Positions 54,737-64,000 of a stretch of 64,000 nucleotides of DNA are shown in pieces (within the stretch, counting starts at the first letter, position 1; each line of letters begins with the position of its first letter). The stretch is taken from positions 1,674,001-1,738,000 of the forward strand of contig NZ_JBGEDP010000001.1 of NCBI RefSeq assembly GCF_041206865.1. Direction: 5' to 3'. The DNA is from Mycobacterium sp. HUMS_12744610. Its GTDB lineage: Bacteria > Actinomycetota > Actinomycetes > Mycobacteriales > Mycobacteriaceae. The position numbers and the translations under genes are program-made. The notes under the pieces were generated by a model. It was not told the DNA's origin. It was given only the letters and a program-made list of their open reading frames with translations, and did no database searches.

Positions 54737-54829
54737 GATCGCAAGTCGCGCGGAGTCGTTGACGCGGACCCGGACGGCTGGACTGCCGTCCGGGCTTCAG
54801 CACGACGACGCGAACGGGGGATTGGTTCG

Positions 54830-56062
54830 GTGATCGATTTCGGTGCACTGCCGCCGGAGATCAACTCCGGGCGGATGTATACGGGCCCAGGGTCGGGACC
54901 GATGGTGGCCGCCGCGGAGGCCTGGGACGGTTTGGCCGCTGAGTTGCATTCCGCCGCAGCGCATTACTCCTCGGCGCTTTCCGGGCTCACGGCGAAGTGG
55001 CAGGGCCCCTCGTCGCTGACGATGGCTGCCGCCGCCGCGCCGTACGTGGCCTGGCTGACCGGTACGGCCGTGCAGGCCGAACAGGCCGCCAGCCAGGCCA
55101 GGGCGGCCGCGGCCGCCTACGAGGCCGCGTTCGCGGCGACGGTTCCCCCCGCGGCGGTCACGGCCAATCGCGCGCAGCTGCTGGCACTGATCGCGACGAA
55201 TTTCTTCGGCCAGAACACCCCGGCGATCATGGAGACCCAGGCCCAGTACCTCGAGATGTGGGCCCAGGACGCGGCGGCGATGTACGGCTACGCCGGCTCC
55301 TCGGCGTCCGCCGCGACCCTGCCGCCGTTCGGGCCCCCGCCGCGGACCACCGAACCGGCCGGCGCCGCCGGACAGGCCGCCGCCGTCGCCCAGGCCACCG
55401 GCACCCAGGCCGGGGCCCGGGCGCTGCCACCGCTGATGTCGGCGGTGCCGTCCTCGTTGCACGGCCTCGCGGGATCCGCCGCCGCGGCACCCGCGACCAC
55501 CTCCCCCTCGGCGTCGGCGCCGCAATCGCTGGCATCGGCGCTGAATTCGCTCGTGGCCTTCGGGAACGGGCCGTTGTCGCCGCTGTCGTATTTCAGCGCG
55601 GTGGGCGCGCCGCAACTCCTCGGCGCACAGAGCTACCTGCTGCCCCAGGCGGGGGCGAACCTGTCCGACGCCATGGCCAAGCTGGGGACGGCGCCGGCAA
55701 TCGCCGCCGCGTCGGGGCCGGTTTCGCCGACCGGCGCGCTGGGTTCGGCGGTGACGGCGGGTGTGAACCGGGCCGGCTTCGTCGGGGGCCTGTCGGTGCC
55801 GCAGGGCTGGGCGATGGCGGCCCCGGCGGTCAAGCCGGTGGCCGCGGTGTTCGCGGACCCCGGCCCCGCCGGCGCTGCGGCCGCCGCCGCAACGCAGGGC
55901 GAAGGAAACCTGTTCGGCAACGTGGCGCTGTCGAGCCTGGCCGGCAGGGCGATCGCGGACACCGGCGGCACCGCCGCGCGATCGGCCGGGGCCGGCGCGA
56001 GCGGCGAGGCCGCCGGACCGGTCAACATCTTCATCATTCCCGCTCTTCCCCCAGAAGCCTGA
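54830..56062 (+). CDS. PPE-SVP family protein
   Basis: 410 residues from GTG 54830. PPE domain from [15 protein letters not shown] motif G-G-L-S-V-P-Q-G-W near 318. The C-terminal end [13 protein letters not shown] differs from other PPE genes here. It lies on the same strand as sulfotransferase 1 and directly before a second PPE gene, so all may be one transcript. Confidence 0.88.
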   Translation: MIDFGALPPEINSGRMYTGPGSGPMVAAAEAWDGLAAELHSAAAHYSSALSGLTAKWQGPSSLTMAAAAAPYVAWLTGTAVQAEQAASQARAAAAAYEAAFAATVPPAAVTANRAQLLALIATNFFGQNTPAIMETQAQYLEMWAQDAAAMYGYAGSSASAATLPPFGPPPRTTEPAGAAGQAAAVAQATGTQAGARALPPLMSAVPSSLHGLAGSAAAAPATTSPSASAPQSLASALNSLVAFGNGPLSPLSYFSAVGAPQLLGAQSYLLPQAGANLSDAMAKLGTAPAIAAASGPVSPTGALGSAVTAGVNRAGFVGGLSVPQGWAMAAPAVKPVAAVFADPGPAGAAAAAATQGEGNLFGNVALSSLAGRAIADTGGTAARSAGAGASGEAAGPVNIFIIPALPPEA

Positions 56063-56071
56063 GGTCCGCCA

Positions 56072-57451
56072 ATGCTTTTCGGATTATTGCCACCGGAGGT
56101 CAACTCCGGACGCATGTATGCCGGCCCGGGATCCGCGCCGATGTTGGCGGCCGCGGAGGCGTGGGACACGCTGGCGGCGCAACTGCACGGCACGGCCGCG
56201 TCCTACTCCTCGGTGATCGCGGGCCTGACGACGGCATGGCGGGGCCCGTCGTCGGTGTCGATGGCGAGCGCGGCCGCGTATCTGGACTGGCTGAACGCCA
56301 CGGCCACCCAGGCCGAGCAGGCCGCCGCGCAGGCCCGTGGTGCCGCGGCCGCCTACGAAGCGGCGTTCGCGGCGACGGTGCCGCCGGCGGTGGTCGCGGC
56401 CAACCGCAGCGAACTGGCGTTCCTGGTGGCGACGAACATCTTCGGGCAGAACACCGCCGCGATCGCGGCCAACGAGGCCCAGTACAGCCGGATGTGGGCG
56501 CAGGACGCCTCGGCGATGTCCACCTACGCCACCCAGTCGGCGGCCGCGTCGGCGGTCACCCCGTTCACACCACCGCCGGCGACCACCGCCACGGCCGGAG
56601 CGCTCGGCCCGGTGTCGAACGTCATCGCAAGCGCGCAAACGGAGTTGGCCGCCGCATTCGGCGCGGTGCCCGCCGCGTTGCAGAGTCTTGGCACCGTGCT
56701 GACCGGGCCGAACCCGGCCGCCGGACTGGTGAGCGCCCTGCAGGACTTCGCCGGGATGCAGACGCTGAGCTCGCTCAGCGCGGACTTCGAGGGCATCGGC
56801 AAGCTGGTCCTGCCGGTCAACGTCGTCATGATCAACACCATCTTCGGCCTGGTAGCCGGGGCGAGGTACGTCCTCGGATTGGAGCCCGCGGCCGGCATCG
56901 GGGTGACCGGCGGCGCAGAGTGGGCGTTGGAAGCCGGCCTGGGTTCGGCGTCGCCGCTGGCGAATCTTGCCGGCGCGGGCAGCGTTTCGGCGGCTGTCGG
57001 TCACGCCGGCCTGGTCGGCGGCGTGTCCGTGCCGCCCAGCTGGGCCACGGCCACCCCGGCGATCCGGACGGTGGCGGCGGTATTGTCCGGCGCGGGGGCG
57101 GACGCGGTACCGGCGGCTGCGGTCAGCGAGGGTACGTGGCTGAGCGGAATGGCGTTGGCGGGCATGGCCGGAAGCGCGCTGGGCGCCGCCGTGCCCGGAG
57201 CCCTCGGCGGCGCGGGCGTCCGACTGCGCTCCACCTCGCTCAAGGACGGCGCGTCCAAAGACGGTGAGACGCCGGCGAATCTGCAGCGGCTCGTGGCCGA
57301 AATGGCCGACAAGCCCGACGACGTCCAGCATTGGTACACCGAATCGGCGGACCTGGAAAGCCTCGTCGCCAAGCTGAGGAAGAAGCCGGGCATTCACGCG
57401 GTGCACTTGACCGACGGCGGTATGAACGTGAGATTACCGCGGCCTGAATAG
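56072..57451 (+). CDS. PPE-SVP family protein with an extra C-terminal domain
   Basis: 459 residues. PPE domain from [14 protein letters not shown] motif G-G-V-S-V-P-P-S-W near 312. The last 70 residues ([12 protein letters not shown] onward) are soluble and charged, with [14 protein letters not shown]. This is unlike the tails of the other PPE proteins in the window. It begins 9 nt after the previous PPE gene. Confidence 0.88.
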   Translation: MLFGLLPPEVNSGRMYAGPGSAPMLAAAEAWDTLAAQLHGTAASYSSVIAGLTTAWRGPSSVSMASAAAYLDWLNATATQAEQAAAQARGAAAAYEAAFAATVPPAVVAANRSELAFLVATNIFGQNTAAIAANEAQYSRMWAQDASAMSTYATQSAAASAVTPFTPPPATTATAGALGPVSNVIASAQTELAAAFGAVPAALQSLGTVLTGPNPAAGLVSALQDFAGMQTLSSLSADFEGIGKLVLPVNVVMINTIFGLVAGARYVLGLEPAAGIGVTGGAEWALEAGLGSASPLANLAGAGSVSAAVGHAGLVGGVSVPPSWATATPAIRTVAAVLSGAGADAVPAAAVSEGTWLSGMALAGMAGSALGAAVPGALGGAGVRLRSTSLKDGASKDGETPANLQRLVAEMADKPDDVQHWYTESADLESLVAKLRKKPGIHAVHLTDGGMNVRLPRPE

Positions 57452-57849
57452 AAGTCGGTGCCGCGGCGAAGCCCAGCTCATCGCCGGACCACGACGCAAG
57501 GAACAGGAAACACCCAACCGGGACACAGCTAACCGTCAGCTTGGGCGGCAAGGGTACCTTAAGAATCGGGATGAATAAAACGGGCCCAGAGAGGCGGTCG
57601 GTGACATCGCAACGATAACCGGCGCCGGCACCTGCGTCCTGACTCCCGCCAAATCCCCAGTTCGGTGCGGGATTTTTCGTCGACCGAACCTCGTTAGCCG
57701 ACTGGTACGGCAAATGTCAATTTCCGCTCGAATTTTTTCCGATCGTTCCCGCTTTTCGGCGCAGGGGCGCTCCGACCACCTCCGCGCGCCCTGTCAGCGG
57801 GCTTAGAAATCGCTGACATCCGACCCACCCGCAGAAAGGCAGGATCGCC
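57452..57849 (+). promoter_or_regulatory. Upstream region of sulfotransferase 2
   Basis: About 400 nt without a gene. It contains, near 57559-57620, the segment similar to the cysC leader. GAAAGGCAGGA lies just before the GTG start of the next gene. Confidence 0.4.
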
Positions 57850-58785
57850 GTGCCGAGCCAACTCATCGCACCGACCCGGGTGCTGAGGGACTACCTGTCC
57901 AATTCCTCGGTGTGGGAGGACTTTTTGGTCCAGGGCGGCTTTGTCGGCGGGGACATCGTCGTCGCCGACCCGTTCAAGGCCGGCACCACCTGGACTCAAC
58001 GAATCGTTCAGCAGATCCTGCACAACGGCGAGGAGGGGGACGCCGGCCTCTCGAACACCTCGCCGTGGCTGGACTCCGGTTGGGGCGAGCACGCCGAAAT
58101 GCTCGCCACGCTCAAGGGGCAGCGCGAGGCGGGCACGCGGCGGGTCATGAAGTCGCACCTGCCCGCGGACGCCCTGCCGATCGCGCCCGTGGCCCGCTAC
58201 GTGTTCGTCGGCCGCAACGGCAAAGACCTGGGAATCAGCTTCCACAACTACCTCCACAACTTCTCCCCGGCGACCATGGCGGAGATCAACCGGATTCACG
58301 CGGCGTGGTCCGGCGACTCCGCTCCGCTGGTCATCCCCGAGGACATGTCGACCTTCTTCGATCTGTGGCTCGAGACGAATGGATACGGCTGCTGCGACCT
58401 GATCGACGTCATGGCTTCCTGGTGGAGGCTCAAGGATGAGCCGAATATCCTGCTCCTGCACTACCGGCAGCTGAAAGACGACCTGCCGGGCCAGATAGCC
58501 CAGCTCGCGGAGTTCTTCTCCATCGATCCGGGGTCGCTGCGGATGGACGCCATCGTCGAACATTGCTCGTTCGACTACATGAGTGCCCGCGCGGAGAAAA
58601 TGGCGCCATTCGGCGGCGCGCACATGTCCAGCCCCCAGGCGTTCTTCCACAAAGGGCTCAAACGTGACCACCGCACCGAGCTGAGCCCCCAGCAGGTCGA
58701 GCGTTTCGACCGGGTCGCGCTGAACAAGCTGGGGGCCGAGTGCGCGCACTGGCTGGAGACCGGTGAAACCCCAACAGCGGGTTAG
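57850..58785 (+). CDS. PAPS-dependent sulfotransferase 2
   Basis: 311 residues from GTG 57850. It has the same motifs as sulfotransferase 1 (P-F-K-A-G-T-T-W, K-S-H-L-P, V-G-R-N-G-K-D-L-G-I-S, H-K-G-L-K-R-D). The central part is nearly identical at DNA level to the paralogue, while the last third differs more. That last region may help select the acceptor, so the two enzymes could act on different acceptors or positions. Confidence 0.9.
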   Translation: MPSQLIAPTRVLRDYLSNSSVWEDFLVQGGFVGGDIVVADPFKAGTTWTQRIVQQILHNGEEGDAGLSNTSPWLDSGWGEHAEMLATLKGQREAGTRRVMKSHLPADALPIAPVARYVFVGRNGKDLGISFHNYLHNFSPATMAEINRIHAAWSGDSAPLVIPEDMSTFFDLWLETNGYGCCDLIDVMASWWRLKDEPNILLLHYRQLKDDLPGQIAQLAEFFSIDPGSLRMDAIVEHCSFDYMSARAEKMAPFGGAHMSSPQAFFHKGLKRDHRTELSPQQVERFDRVALNKLGAECAHWLETGETPTAG

Positions 58786-58864
58786 CTTTCACCGCCACCA
58801 CGTGGAGGTTAGCGGGACCTCGCCGAACGACGGGGTCCCGCGCACGCGCGTGGGTTCCGCGGCC

Positions 58865-59827
58865 ATGGCTCAGCGCGTGCTGACGCCGCGCCACCGCCTC
58901 CTCATGGAGGCCGTGGCCGTGGTCTACATCGTGGTGGCAGCGCAGTGCGACGGCCACCACTACCTGTTCTTCCCGGGCCTCGCGGCCCTGGCCTACGACG
59001 TGCTGACCCGGCCCTGGGGTAAATGGGCGAGCCAGCCGGCGCGGCTTGTGCTGACACCGTCGCTGGCGGCGGTGGCCGGAGTGTGGACCACCCGGCAGTT
59101 CCCGTACCACGCTCTGAGCGTCTTGGGCCTTGTCACCGTGTGCCTGCTGGTTGTCGCCGCGCTCAAATCGAACATCGCCCCCGCCATCGCGGCGGGCGTG
59201 CTGCCCCTGGTCCTGGGGATCCAGAGCTGGGTTTATCCCGCCTCGATAGCGGCCAGTCTCGTTGTCCTGCTTTGCATCCTGATGCCGTGGCAACGGTATT
59301 GCCGGCGCAGATACCAGTCGGCCGGCGGGGCCGCGGCCACGAATCTCGACGACATCCTCGAAACGTCACCGGTCGGGCGCGGCTGGATCGTGCCCTTATA
59401 CGCGTTCGTGACGACGATGGCGTTCTGCGCCGCGGGTTCGGGCCTGCGGCTGTTGCTGTTCCCGCCGCTGATCGTCATCGCCTACGCGATGTTCGCGCAT
59501 CCCGGTACCTGCCCCTGGGCCGGAAAGCCGATCGCGCTTCTGGCTGCATGCTCGTTGATATCGACCGCGGGCTGGATCGTCGTCAGCCTTTGGGGCAAGG
59601 GCGGTTTCGCGGCCGGATGCGCGATGGTGTTCGGCATCATCGCGCTTCGCGCCCTGAAATTCCACATGCCACCAGCGTTGGCGATCGGATTGCTTCCGCT
59701 GGTCATCGGTTCTCTCAGTATCGAATTTCCCGTCTCCGTCACCGTCGGGGCGGCAGCCCTGACGCTCGCCTACCTGCCCTACCGGCGGCTGAATATGAGG
59801 AGTGCATCGTGTCAAACGCCCAACTGA
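58865..59827 (+). CDS. Membrane protein with two HPP-like repeats
   Basis: 320 residues from ATG 58865; GTG 58850, 58802 or 58763 would lengthen it. About ten hydrophobic segments form two similar halves: L-F-F-P-G-L-A-A-L-A-Y...R-P-W-G-K-W and L-L-F-P-P-L-I-V-I-A-Y...P-W-A-G-K-P, each ending in P-A-I-A-A-G-V-L-P-L / P-A-L-A-I-G-L-L-P-L. This resembles the HPP family of membrane proteins (some move nitrite), fused in tandem. It overlaps the antiporter gene by 19 nt. Confidence 0.6.
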   Translation: MAQRVLTPRHRLLMEAVAVVYIVVAAQCDGHHYLFFPGLAALAYDVLTRPWGKWASQPARLVLTPSLAAVAGVWTTRQFPYHALSVLGLVTVCLLVVAALKSNIAPAIAAGVLPLVLGIQSWVYPASIAASLVVLLCILMPWQRYCRRRYQSAGGAAATNLDDILETSPVGRGWIVPLYAFVTTMAFCAAGSGLRLLLFPPLIVIAYAMFAHPGTCPWAGKPIALLAACSLISTAGWIVVSLWGKGGFAAGCAMVFGIIALRALKFHMPPALAIGLLPLVIGSLSIEFPVSVTVGAAALTLAYLPYRRLNMRSASCQTPN

Positions 59828-61170
59828 CCCACGTCATCATCGTCCTGCTCTTACTAGTGGGGCTCGCCCAGTTGCTGGGGTACGTGTTCGTCAAGCTTCG
59901 CCAGCCCAAGGTGGTGGGCGAAATTCTCGCCGGCATCGTGCTGGGCCCGGCGGTGCTCGGGCAGATCCCGTTCATGGCCCACCTCGTCGGCAGCGCCACG
60001 CATCAGGGCAACATCCTGACGTTCGTCTACTGGCTCGGCCTGCTGCTGCTGATGTTCGTGTCCGGGGCCGAGATGCAGCAACTGTTCGGTCGCGGGGAGC
60101 GGCGCACCGTGAGCTGGCTCGTCATCGTGGGCACCGGCATCCCGTTCCTGCTGGGTCTTGGTTTCGGACCGCATCTCATCCGGCCCAGCCTGGCCGGACC
60201 GCACGGAAACCGGTTGTCGCTCATCATCATTCTGGCCGTCGGGGTCGCGGTCACGTCGGTGCCGGTGGTGTCGAAGATCTTCGCCGACCTCAACATCATG
60301 GACACCCGGTTCGCGCGGCTCATCCTCGGCGTCGCCGTGATCGAGGACATCGTGTTGTGGCTCGCCCTGGCCATCGCGACCGCGGTCGCGGCCAAGGCCG
60401 CGCTGGAGCCCGAAGAGATGGCCGTGCACCTGGCGATCACCGTGGCCTACTTCGTCGTCGGGCTCACGCTGGCGCCGCGCCTGATACGGCGCGTCAACAC
60501 CGCCAGCTGGAACGTCCTGGCGCAGCACTCGCCGACCGGCTACGCCATCGCGATTCTGCTGACCTACTGCGCCATCGCCGGTGCGCTCGACGTCAACCTC
60601 GTCTTCGCCGCGTTCCTGGCGGGGTTCGCCGTCGTGCACAAGGAGCGCAGGATCTTCGACGACTCGATGGAGGCGATCAGCAAGGTCTCCTTCGCCTTCT
60701 TCATCCCGGTGTACTTCGCGATCGTCGGCCTCAAGCTGGACCTCATCCGAGGCGTCTCCCTGCCGATGATGGCGATCTTCATCCTCGGCACCTGCGCGGT
60801 GAAGCTGATGTCCGTCGCGCTCGCCGGCCGGTTCGCCGGCTTCCGCGGACTCGACCTGATCAACCTCGCGATCACCACCAACGCCCGCGGCGGCCCCGGC
60901 ATCGTGCTGGCCAGCGTCGCCTTCGACGCCGGCATCATCAGCCCGACGTTCTACACCACGCTGGTGGTCGCGGCCGTGCTCACCTCGCAGCTGGCCGGCG
61001 CGTGGCTGGACTACGTGCTGCGCAAGGGCTGGCCGTTGCTCAAGTCCGACCTGGACGAGACGGTGTCCGGAGACGGCATGGCGGCAGCGGAACCCGTCGG
61101 CGCGCCTCATGACTCCGAGGCCGCGCCGGCCGTCGGCCGGGCGGCCGCGGATCAGCCCACCCAGGCCTAG
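59809..61170 (+). CDS. CPA2-type cation:proton antiporter
   Basis: 453 residues from GTG 59809 (ATGAGGAG upstream), about 12-13 spans. V-V-G-E-I-L-A-G-I-V-L-G-P and V-A-V-I-E-D-I-V-L-W are typical of Na+/H+ exchanger (KefB-like) membrane domains; no TrkA-N domain follows. Overlap with the HPP-like gene implies joint translation. It may balance protons or cations during anion uptake (inference). Confidence 0.85.
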   Translation: MSNAQLTHVIIVLLLLVGLAQLLGYVFVKLRQPKVVGEILAGIVLGPAVLGQIPFMAHLVGSATHQGNILTFVYWLGLLLLMFVSGAEMQQLFGRGERRTVSWLVIVGTGIPFLLGLGFGPHLIRPSLAGPHGNRLSLIIILAVGVAVTSVPVVSKIFADLNIMDTRFARLILGVAVIEDIVLWLALAIATAVAAKAALEPEEMAVHLAITVAYFVVGLTLAPRLIRRVNTASWNVLAQHSPTGYAIAILLTYCAIAGALDVNLVFAAFLAGFAVVHKERRIFDDSMEAISKVSFAFFIPVYFAIVGLKLDLIRGVSLPMMAIFILGTCAVKLMSVALAGRFAGFRGLDLINLAITTNARGGPGIVLASVAFDAGIISPTFYTTLVVAAVLTSQLAGAWLDYVLRKGWPLLKSDLDETVSGDGMAAAEPVGAPHDSEAAPAVGRAAADQPTQA

Positions 61171-61198
61171 CTCCCGGTCGGGCAGCGCGCGCCGACGC

Positions 61199-61846
61199 TC
61201 AATGACCGGTCAGGCCGGCCAGCAGTAGGACAACGCCGACGACGGTGAGCAGGGCGGCCACCTCGACGCGGCGCCGAGCGCGGATCCAGTTGTGCAACGC
61301 CGCCACGGACGTGCGCGTCGCCCGCGGCGCCAGCAGGTAGGCCAGCAGTGGGATCTCCACGAACGCGAAGGCCACGACGTTGAACAACAACAGCGCGCCG
61401 ACCTGCGTCGCGGCGGCCGCGCCCGAGGCCAGGATGACGGCCAGCGCGGCCAGATAGTCCACCGACGGCAGGGCGATGCCCAGGCCGGCCACCCCGGCGA
61501 CCCACAGCGAGCGACCGTGCAGCAGCCGGCTTGTCCGCGCGGGCAGCCTCACCGAACCGGATCGCCCGGTGGCGACCCGGACGGCCAGGACGGCGGCGAC
61601 GAGCAGCGCGAGCAGCCCGATCAAGATCTGGACCCTGGGCAGGGTGAAATAGGTGGAGCGCACCAGAATGCGCCGAAACACGAACAAAACGGCCAGGCCC
61701 ACCGTCATTCCCATCGCGAAACCGCCGGACAGGAAGGCGAGCAGTTGCAGCAGCGGCCGCGGCCGGTTCAGCATCAGCACCGTCATCCCGATACGGAACG
61801 GTTCGAGGCTCACGGCGACGGCCATCACCAGGATGGTGATCAACAT
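61199..61846 (-). CDS. GAP/Sap-family membrane protein (sulfolipid-addressing type)
   Basis: 215 residues, six spans, with an early S-L-E-P-F-R-I-G and the later G-L-G-I-A-L-P-S-V-D-Y-L-A-A-L. This is the LysE-like GAP layout that includes Sap of the M. tuberculosis sulfolipid-1 locus and Gap of glycopeptidolipid export. It points to a lipid or glycolipid transport step. Convergent with the antiporter gene; a fadD relic lies directly upstream. Confidence 0.75.
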   Translation of the reverse strand: MLITILVMAVAVSLEPFRIGMTVLMLNRPRPLLQLLAFLSGGFAMGMTVGLAVLFVFRRILVRSTYFTLPRVQILIGLLALLVAAVLAVRVATGRSGSVRLPARTSRLLHGRSLWVAGVAGLGIALPSVDYLAALAVILASGAAAATQVGALLLFNVVAFAFVEIPLLAYLLAPRATRTSVAALHNWIRARRRVEVAALLTVVGVVLLLAGLTGH

Positions 61847-61878
61847 GGCGGGATGTGATTGCGGACGGGCGTGTCCGC

Positions 61879-62235
61879 TCAGACGTGCAAGCGGGCGAGC
61901 CGCCTGATCTCGCCGCTCGTCGGCGCCGGAAGCGATCCGGGCGACGTGACGACGACGCCGCCCGCGTTGCGAGCGTGTGACGGCGATGTCACGTCGCGGA
62001 TATCGGCGGCGCCGACGGTGAACGTGTGCACTGTGTCCCCGCGCCTGCCCTCCTGCTCGGCGTGGCTATCGTCGCCGGTTTGCGCGGCAAATTCGACGGG
62101 GATGGCGGATTCGACGGTCCGGCGTGGGATCGAGCCGACAGCTACCTCATTCCGGTGCGTATCGCGAAATACCACGGTGTCTGGCCGCATTCTGGCGCGT
62201 TCGCTCAACAGGGAGACAATGGACGAGCGCTGCAT
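61879..62235 (-). pseudogene. Internally deleted fadD (FAAL-type) relic
   Basis: An open frame of 118 residues. Its start, M-Q-R-S-S-I-V-S-L-L-S-E-R-A-R-M-R-P-D-T, resembles the start of mycobacterial fatty-acyl-AMP ligases. Its end, V-V-V-T-S-P-G-S-L-P-A-P-T-S-G-E-I-R-R, resembles their C-terminal P-G-S-L-P-x-T-S-S-G-K-x-x-R. The roughly 450 residues between are missing and the middle is poorly conserved. In sulfolipid loci a fadD (fadD23) accompanies sap, so this may be the trace of such a locus. Confidence 0.55.
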
Positions 62236-62497
62236 GACGTCAGGTTACCGGTCCACGCCCAGCCATATTCGGCCATGCCTGGCATCGGAGCGCGGGTGGC
62301 TGCGGTGGCCTGTTCCCCGCTGCTGCCCGGCCGAACGCCACGCGCCAGAGGTTACAAGGGCCGGGTCATGACAGGCATCTGCGGCGACCGCAGTTTGACC
62401 GCCAGTTTCGGGATTTCGGGCACGCCGGCTGCAGCTCAAGCCCCGCCAGGCCGCGTGCCGTCCATCCTGCCAGCCCTGTGGGTATTCTTGATCGCCG
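62236..62497. other. Intergenic region, nothing recognised
   Basis: About 260 nt between the fadD relic and the convergent-side end of the last PPE gene. I see no further coding remnant or clear signal. Confidence 0.4.
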
Positions 62498-63862
62498 CTA
62501 GCCCCAAGCGAATTCGTTGGCGGCCAATTCCTCCTGCCAATGCGGCGGAAGAGGTAGCGACGTCGATGCCGGCTCCACCCGTCGGCGGTTGTGGTACGCC
62601 AACGTCGACGCCAGCCAGCCACTGGGCATGAGCAGGGCGGCGGCCGTCCGCTCCCCGTCCTTCTCCTTGTCGTCTTTGCCCCGGCGGTTCTTGCCGCTGC
62701 GACCGTCGCCATGGGTGTCGGCCACCGCGTTCGCCGCGCCTCCCCCGGACATCGTGCCCACCATCGCCTCTTGCATCGCCACCCCCGGCGGCAGGCTGGC
62801 GGCTATCGCCGGGGCCGCGTTGGCATTGGTGGCCGCCAGCGACAGTGCGATCGGATGGGTCTCGGCAGCGGCCGTGGCCCAACTCGCCGGCACCGACAAC
62901 GCGCCGATCCCATACCCCTGCGCCATGCCCGCGGCCGGCAAACCGGCAACATTCGGCCCCAGCAACGCGGTTTTACCCAGATCGCCGAGATAGCCACCGA
63001 CACCGGACAAGTTGTTGAAACCGCCGAGCCCCTCGAACCAGGTGTATCCGGCGATCCCACCGCGCACGAGGCCCTCACGCCAATAACCAAAGCCGTTGGC
63101 ACCAATGGTGTAGAAGGCCGTGAAGTAGCCAAGCGGGACGTTTGTAGTGTCTCCCACCGCCTGATTGACCCAGCCCAGGCCCTGCACGGTAAGGGCGCCG
63201 GCATTGGAGTCCAGGAACGCCAGCAGTCCCGACGGGCTTAAGGCGTTGGCGGCGTTGGCCCCCAGAGTCTGGGCGTTGCTCCCGACGGTGGCGGCAGCCT
63301 GGGCGACCGTACTGGTCAGGGTGTCCAGCCCGGCCGCATTGGTGGTCAACGGCGGTTCGCGGAAGGGTGTGAGCACGCTCGCCGACAACGAGGCACCCGC
63401 GTAGGTGTACATCGCGGCGGCGTCCTGCGCCCACATCTCGGCGTAGTGCGCTTCGGTTGCCATGATCGCCGGGGTGTTCTGCCCGAAGAAGTTCGTGGCG
63501 ACCAACGCGGCCAACGTCGCCCGGTTGGCGGCGATCACCGCCGGCGGCACGGTGGCGGCAAACGCCACCTCGTAGGCCGCCGCAGCCGCCTTGGCTTGCA
63601 TGGCAGTCCGCTCGGCTTGCGCGGAGCTGGTCTGCAACCATTCCACATAGGGAGCGGCCGCGCTCGCCATAGTCGTCGAGGACGGGCCGGCCCATTCGAT
63701 CCCGGTGAGTTCGGAGATCACCGAGGCGTAACCGGTTGCGGTCAAATCCAGTTCGTCGGCCAGCGCGTCCCACGAGGCCGCGGCTGCCAGCAGCGGCGCT
63801 GACCCGGGGCCGGTGTACATCAGCCCCGAATTGATCTCCGGTGGAAGTGATCCGAAGTCCAT
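62498..63862 (-). CDS. PPE-SVP family protein with a charged C-terminal segment
   Basis: 454 residues from ATG 63862 ([12 protein letters not shown]); an upstream ATG at 63889 adds only nine atypical residues. PPE domain about 1-175, SVP motif G-A-L-S-V-P-A-S-W near 320. A very charged stretch ([15 protein letters not shown]) near 400 precedes the tail. The remaining 138 nt of the window hold its upstream DNA and no recognisable gene. Confidence 0.88.
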   Translation of the reverse strand: MDFGSLPPEINSGLMYTGPGSAPLLAAAASWDALADELDLTATGYASVISELTGIEWAGPSSTTMASAAAPYVEWLQTSSAQAERTAMQAKAAAAAYEVAFAATVPPAVIAANRATLAALVATNFFGQNTPAIMATEAHYAEMWAQDAAAMYTYAGASLSASVLTPFREPPLTTNAAGLDTLTSTVAQAAATVGSNAQTLGANAANALSPSGLLAFLDSNAGALTVQGLGWVNQAVGDTTNVPLGYFTAFYTIGANGFGYWREGLVRGGIAGYTWFEGLGGFNNLSGVGGYLGDLGKTALLGPNVAGLPAAGMAQGYGIGALSVPASWATAAAETHPIALSLAATNANAAPAIAASLPPGVAMQEAMVGTMSGGGAANAVADTHGDGRSGKNRRGKDDKEKDGERTAAALLMPSGWLASTLAYHNRRRVEPASTSLPLPPHWQEELAANEFAWG

Positions 63863-64000
63863 CGGTGTTGCCCACTTTCTTGTTAGCAAAGCTCAGTAGT
63901 AGATACGCGCAAGCCCTTGACGAGTCCTGGGGTCCGTTGGGCGTGGAAACCATCTTTCGAGCGGGCAGGCGGAATTCGCCGCCAGATCGCGTCCTCCGAT

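Overview
This looks like chromosomal DNA of a slow-growing non-tuberculous Mycobacterium. It is GC-rich, has many PE and PPE genes, and carries a backbone that, from memory, follows the M. tuberculosis Rv1156-Rv1178 order: HhH-GPD protein, two Ala/Pro-rich secreted proteins, pimE, pterin dehydratase, mutT2, narGHJI, typA, lpqW, a TetR regulator, mshB, a small membrane protein, a PE12-like gene, fbiC, TB8.4, fdxC and dapC. The species is not determined. fadH and the Rv1176c gene are not present between TB8.4 and fdxC.

Mobile DNA interrupts the first third. At the left edge an IS256-family element sits in an IS3-family element, which itself cut a SnoaL-like gene. An IS1634-family element (5423-7308) landed in the 3' end of pimE and changed the last residues of the protein. 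Between the pterin dehydratase gene and mutT2 lies a phage-like island of about 10 kb (7578-17569), bounded by a 12-bp direct repeat that overlaps the start codon of the dehydratase gene. It encodes a tyrosine integrase, small DNA-binding, zinc-finger and HNH-like proteins, a duplicated cysteine-rich protein and an HK97-fold major capsid protein. I see no terminase, portal, protease or tail gene. Its right end carries an opposing set of genes with two membrane-anchored DUF732 proteins. It resembles a capsid-encoding phage satellite.

The middle (17.6-42.4 kb) is conserved metabolism: respiratory nitrate reductase, the TypA GTPase, LpqW, mycothiol and F420 biosynthesis, ferredoxin, a diaminopimelate aminotransferase, and an APC-type permease with a C-terminal OB-fold-like domain.

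The right third (42.4-63.9 kb) is the most unusual part. Five PPE genes surround a complete-looking sulfation module. It has a homodimeric-type ATP sulfurylase (sat) rather than CysDN, an APS kinase (cysC), a PAP phosphatase (cysQ), two closely related PAPS-dependent sulfotransferases, and two NarK/NarU-like transporters whose nitrate signatures have drifted. Next to it lie an HPP-like membrane protein, a CPA2 antiporter, a GAP/Sap-family (sulfolipid-addressing) membrane protein and an internally deleted fadD relic. A leader element of about 50-60 nt occurs three times, before one PPE gene and both transporters, suggesting shared control. I infer a dedicated system that imports sulfate, makes PAPS, sulfates a cell-envelope molecule, recycles PAP and moves the product. 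Substrate and product are unknown.
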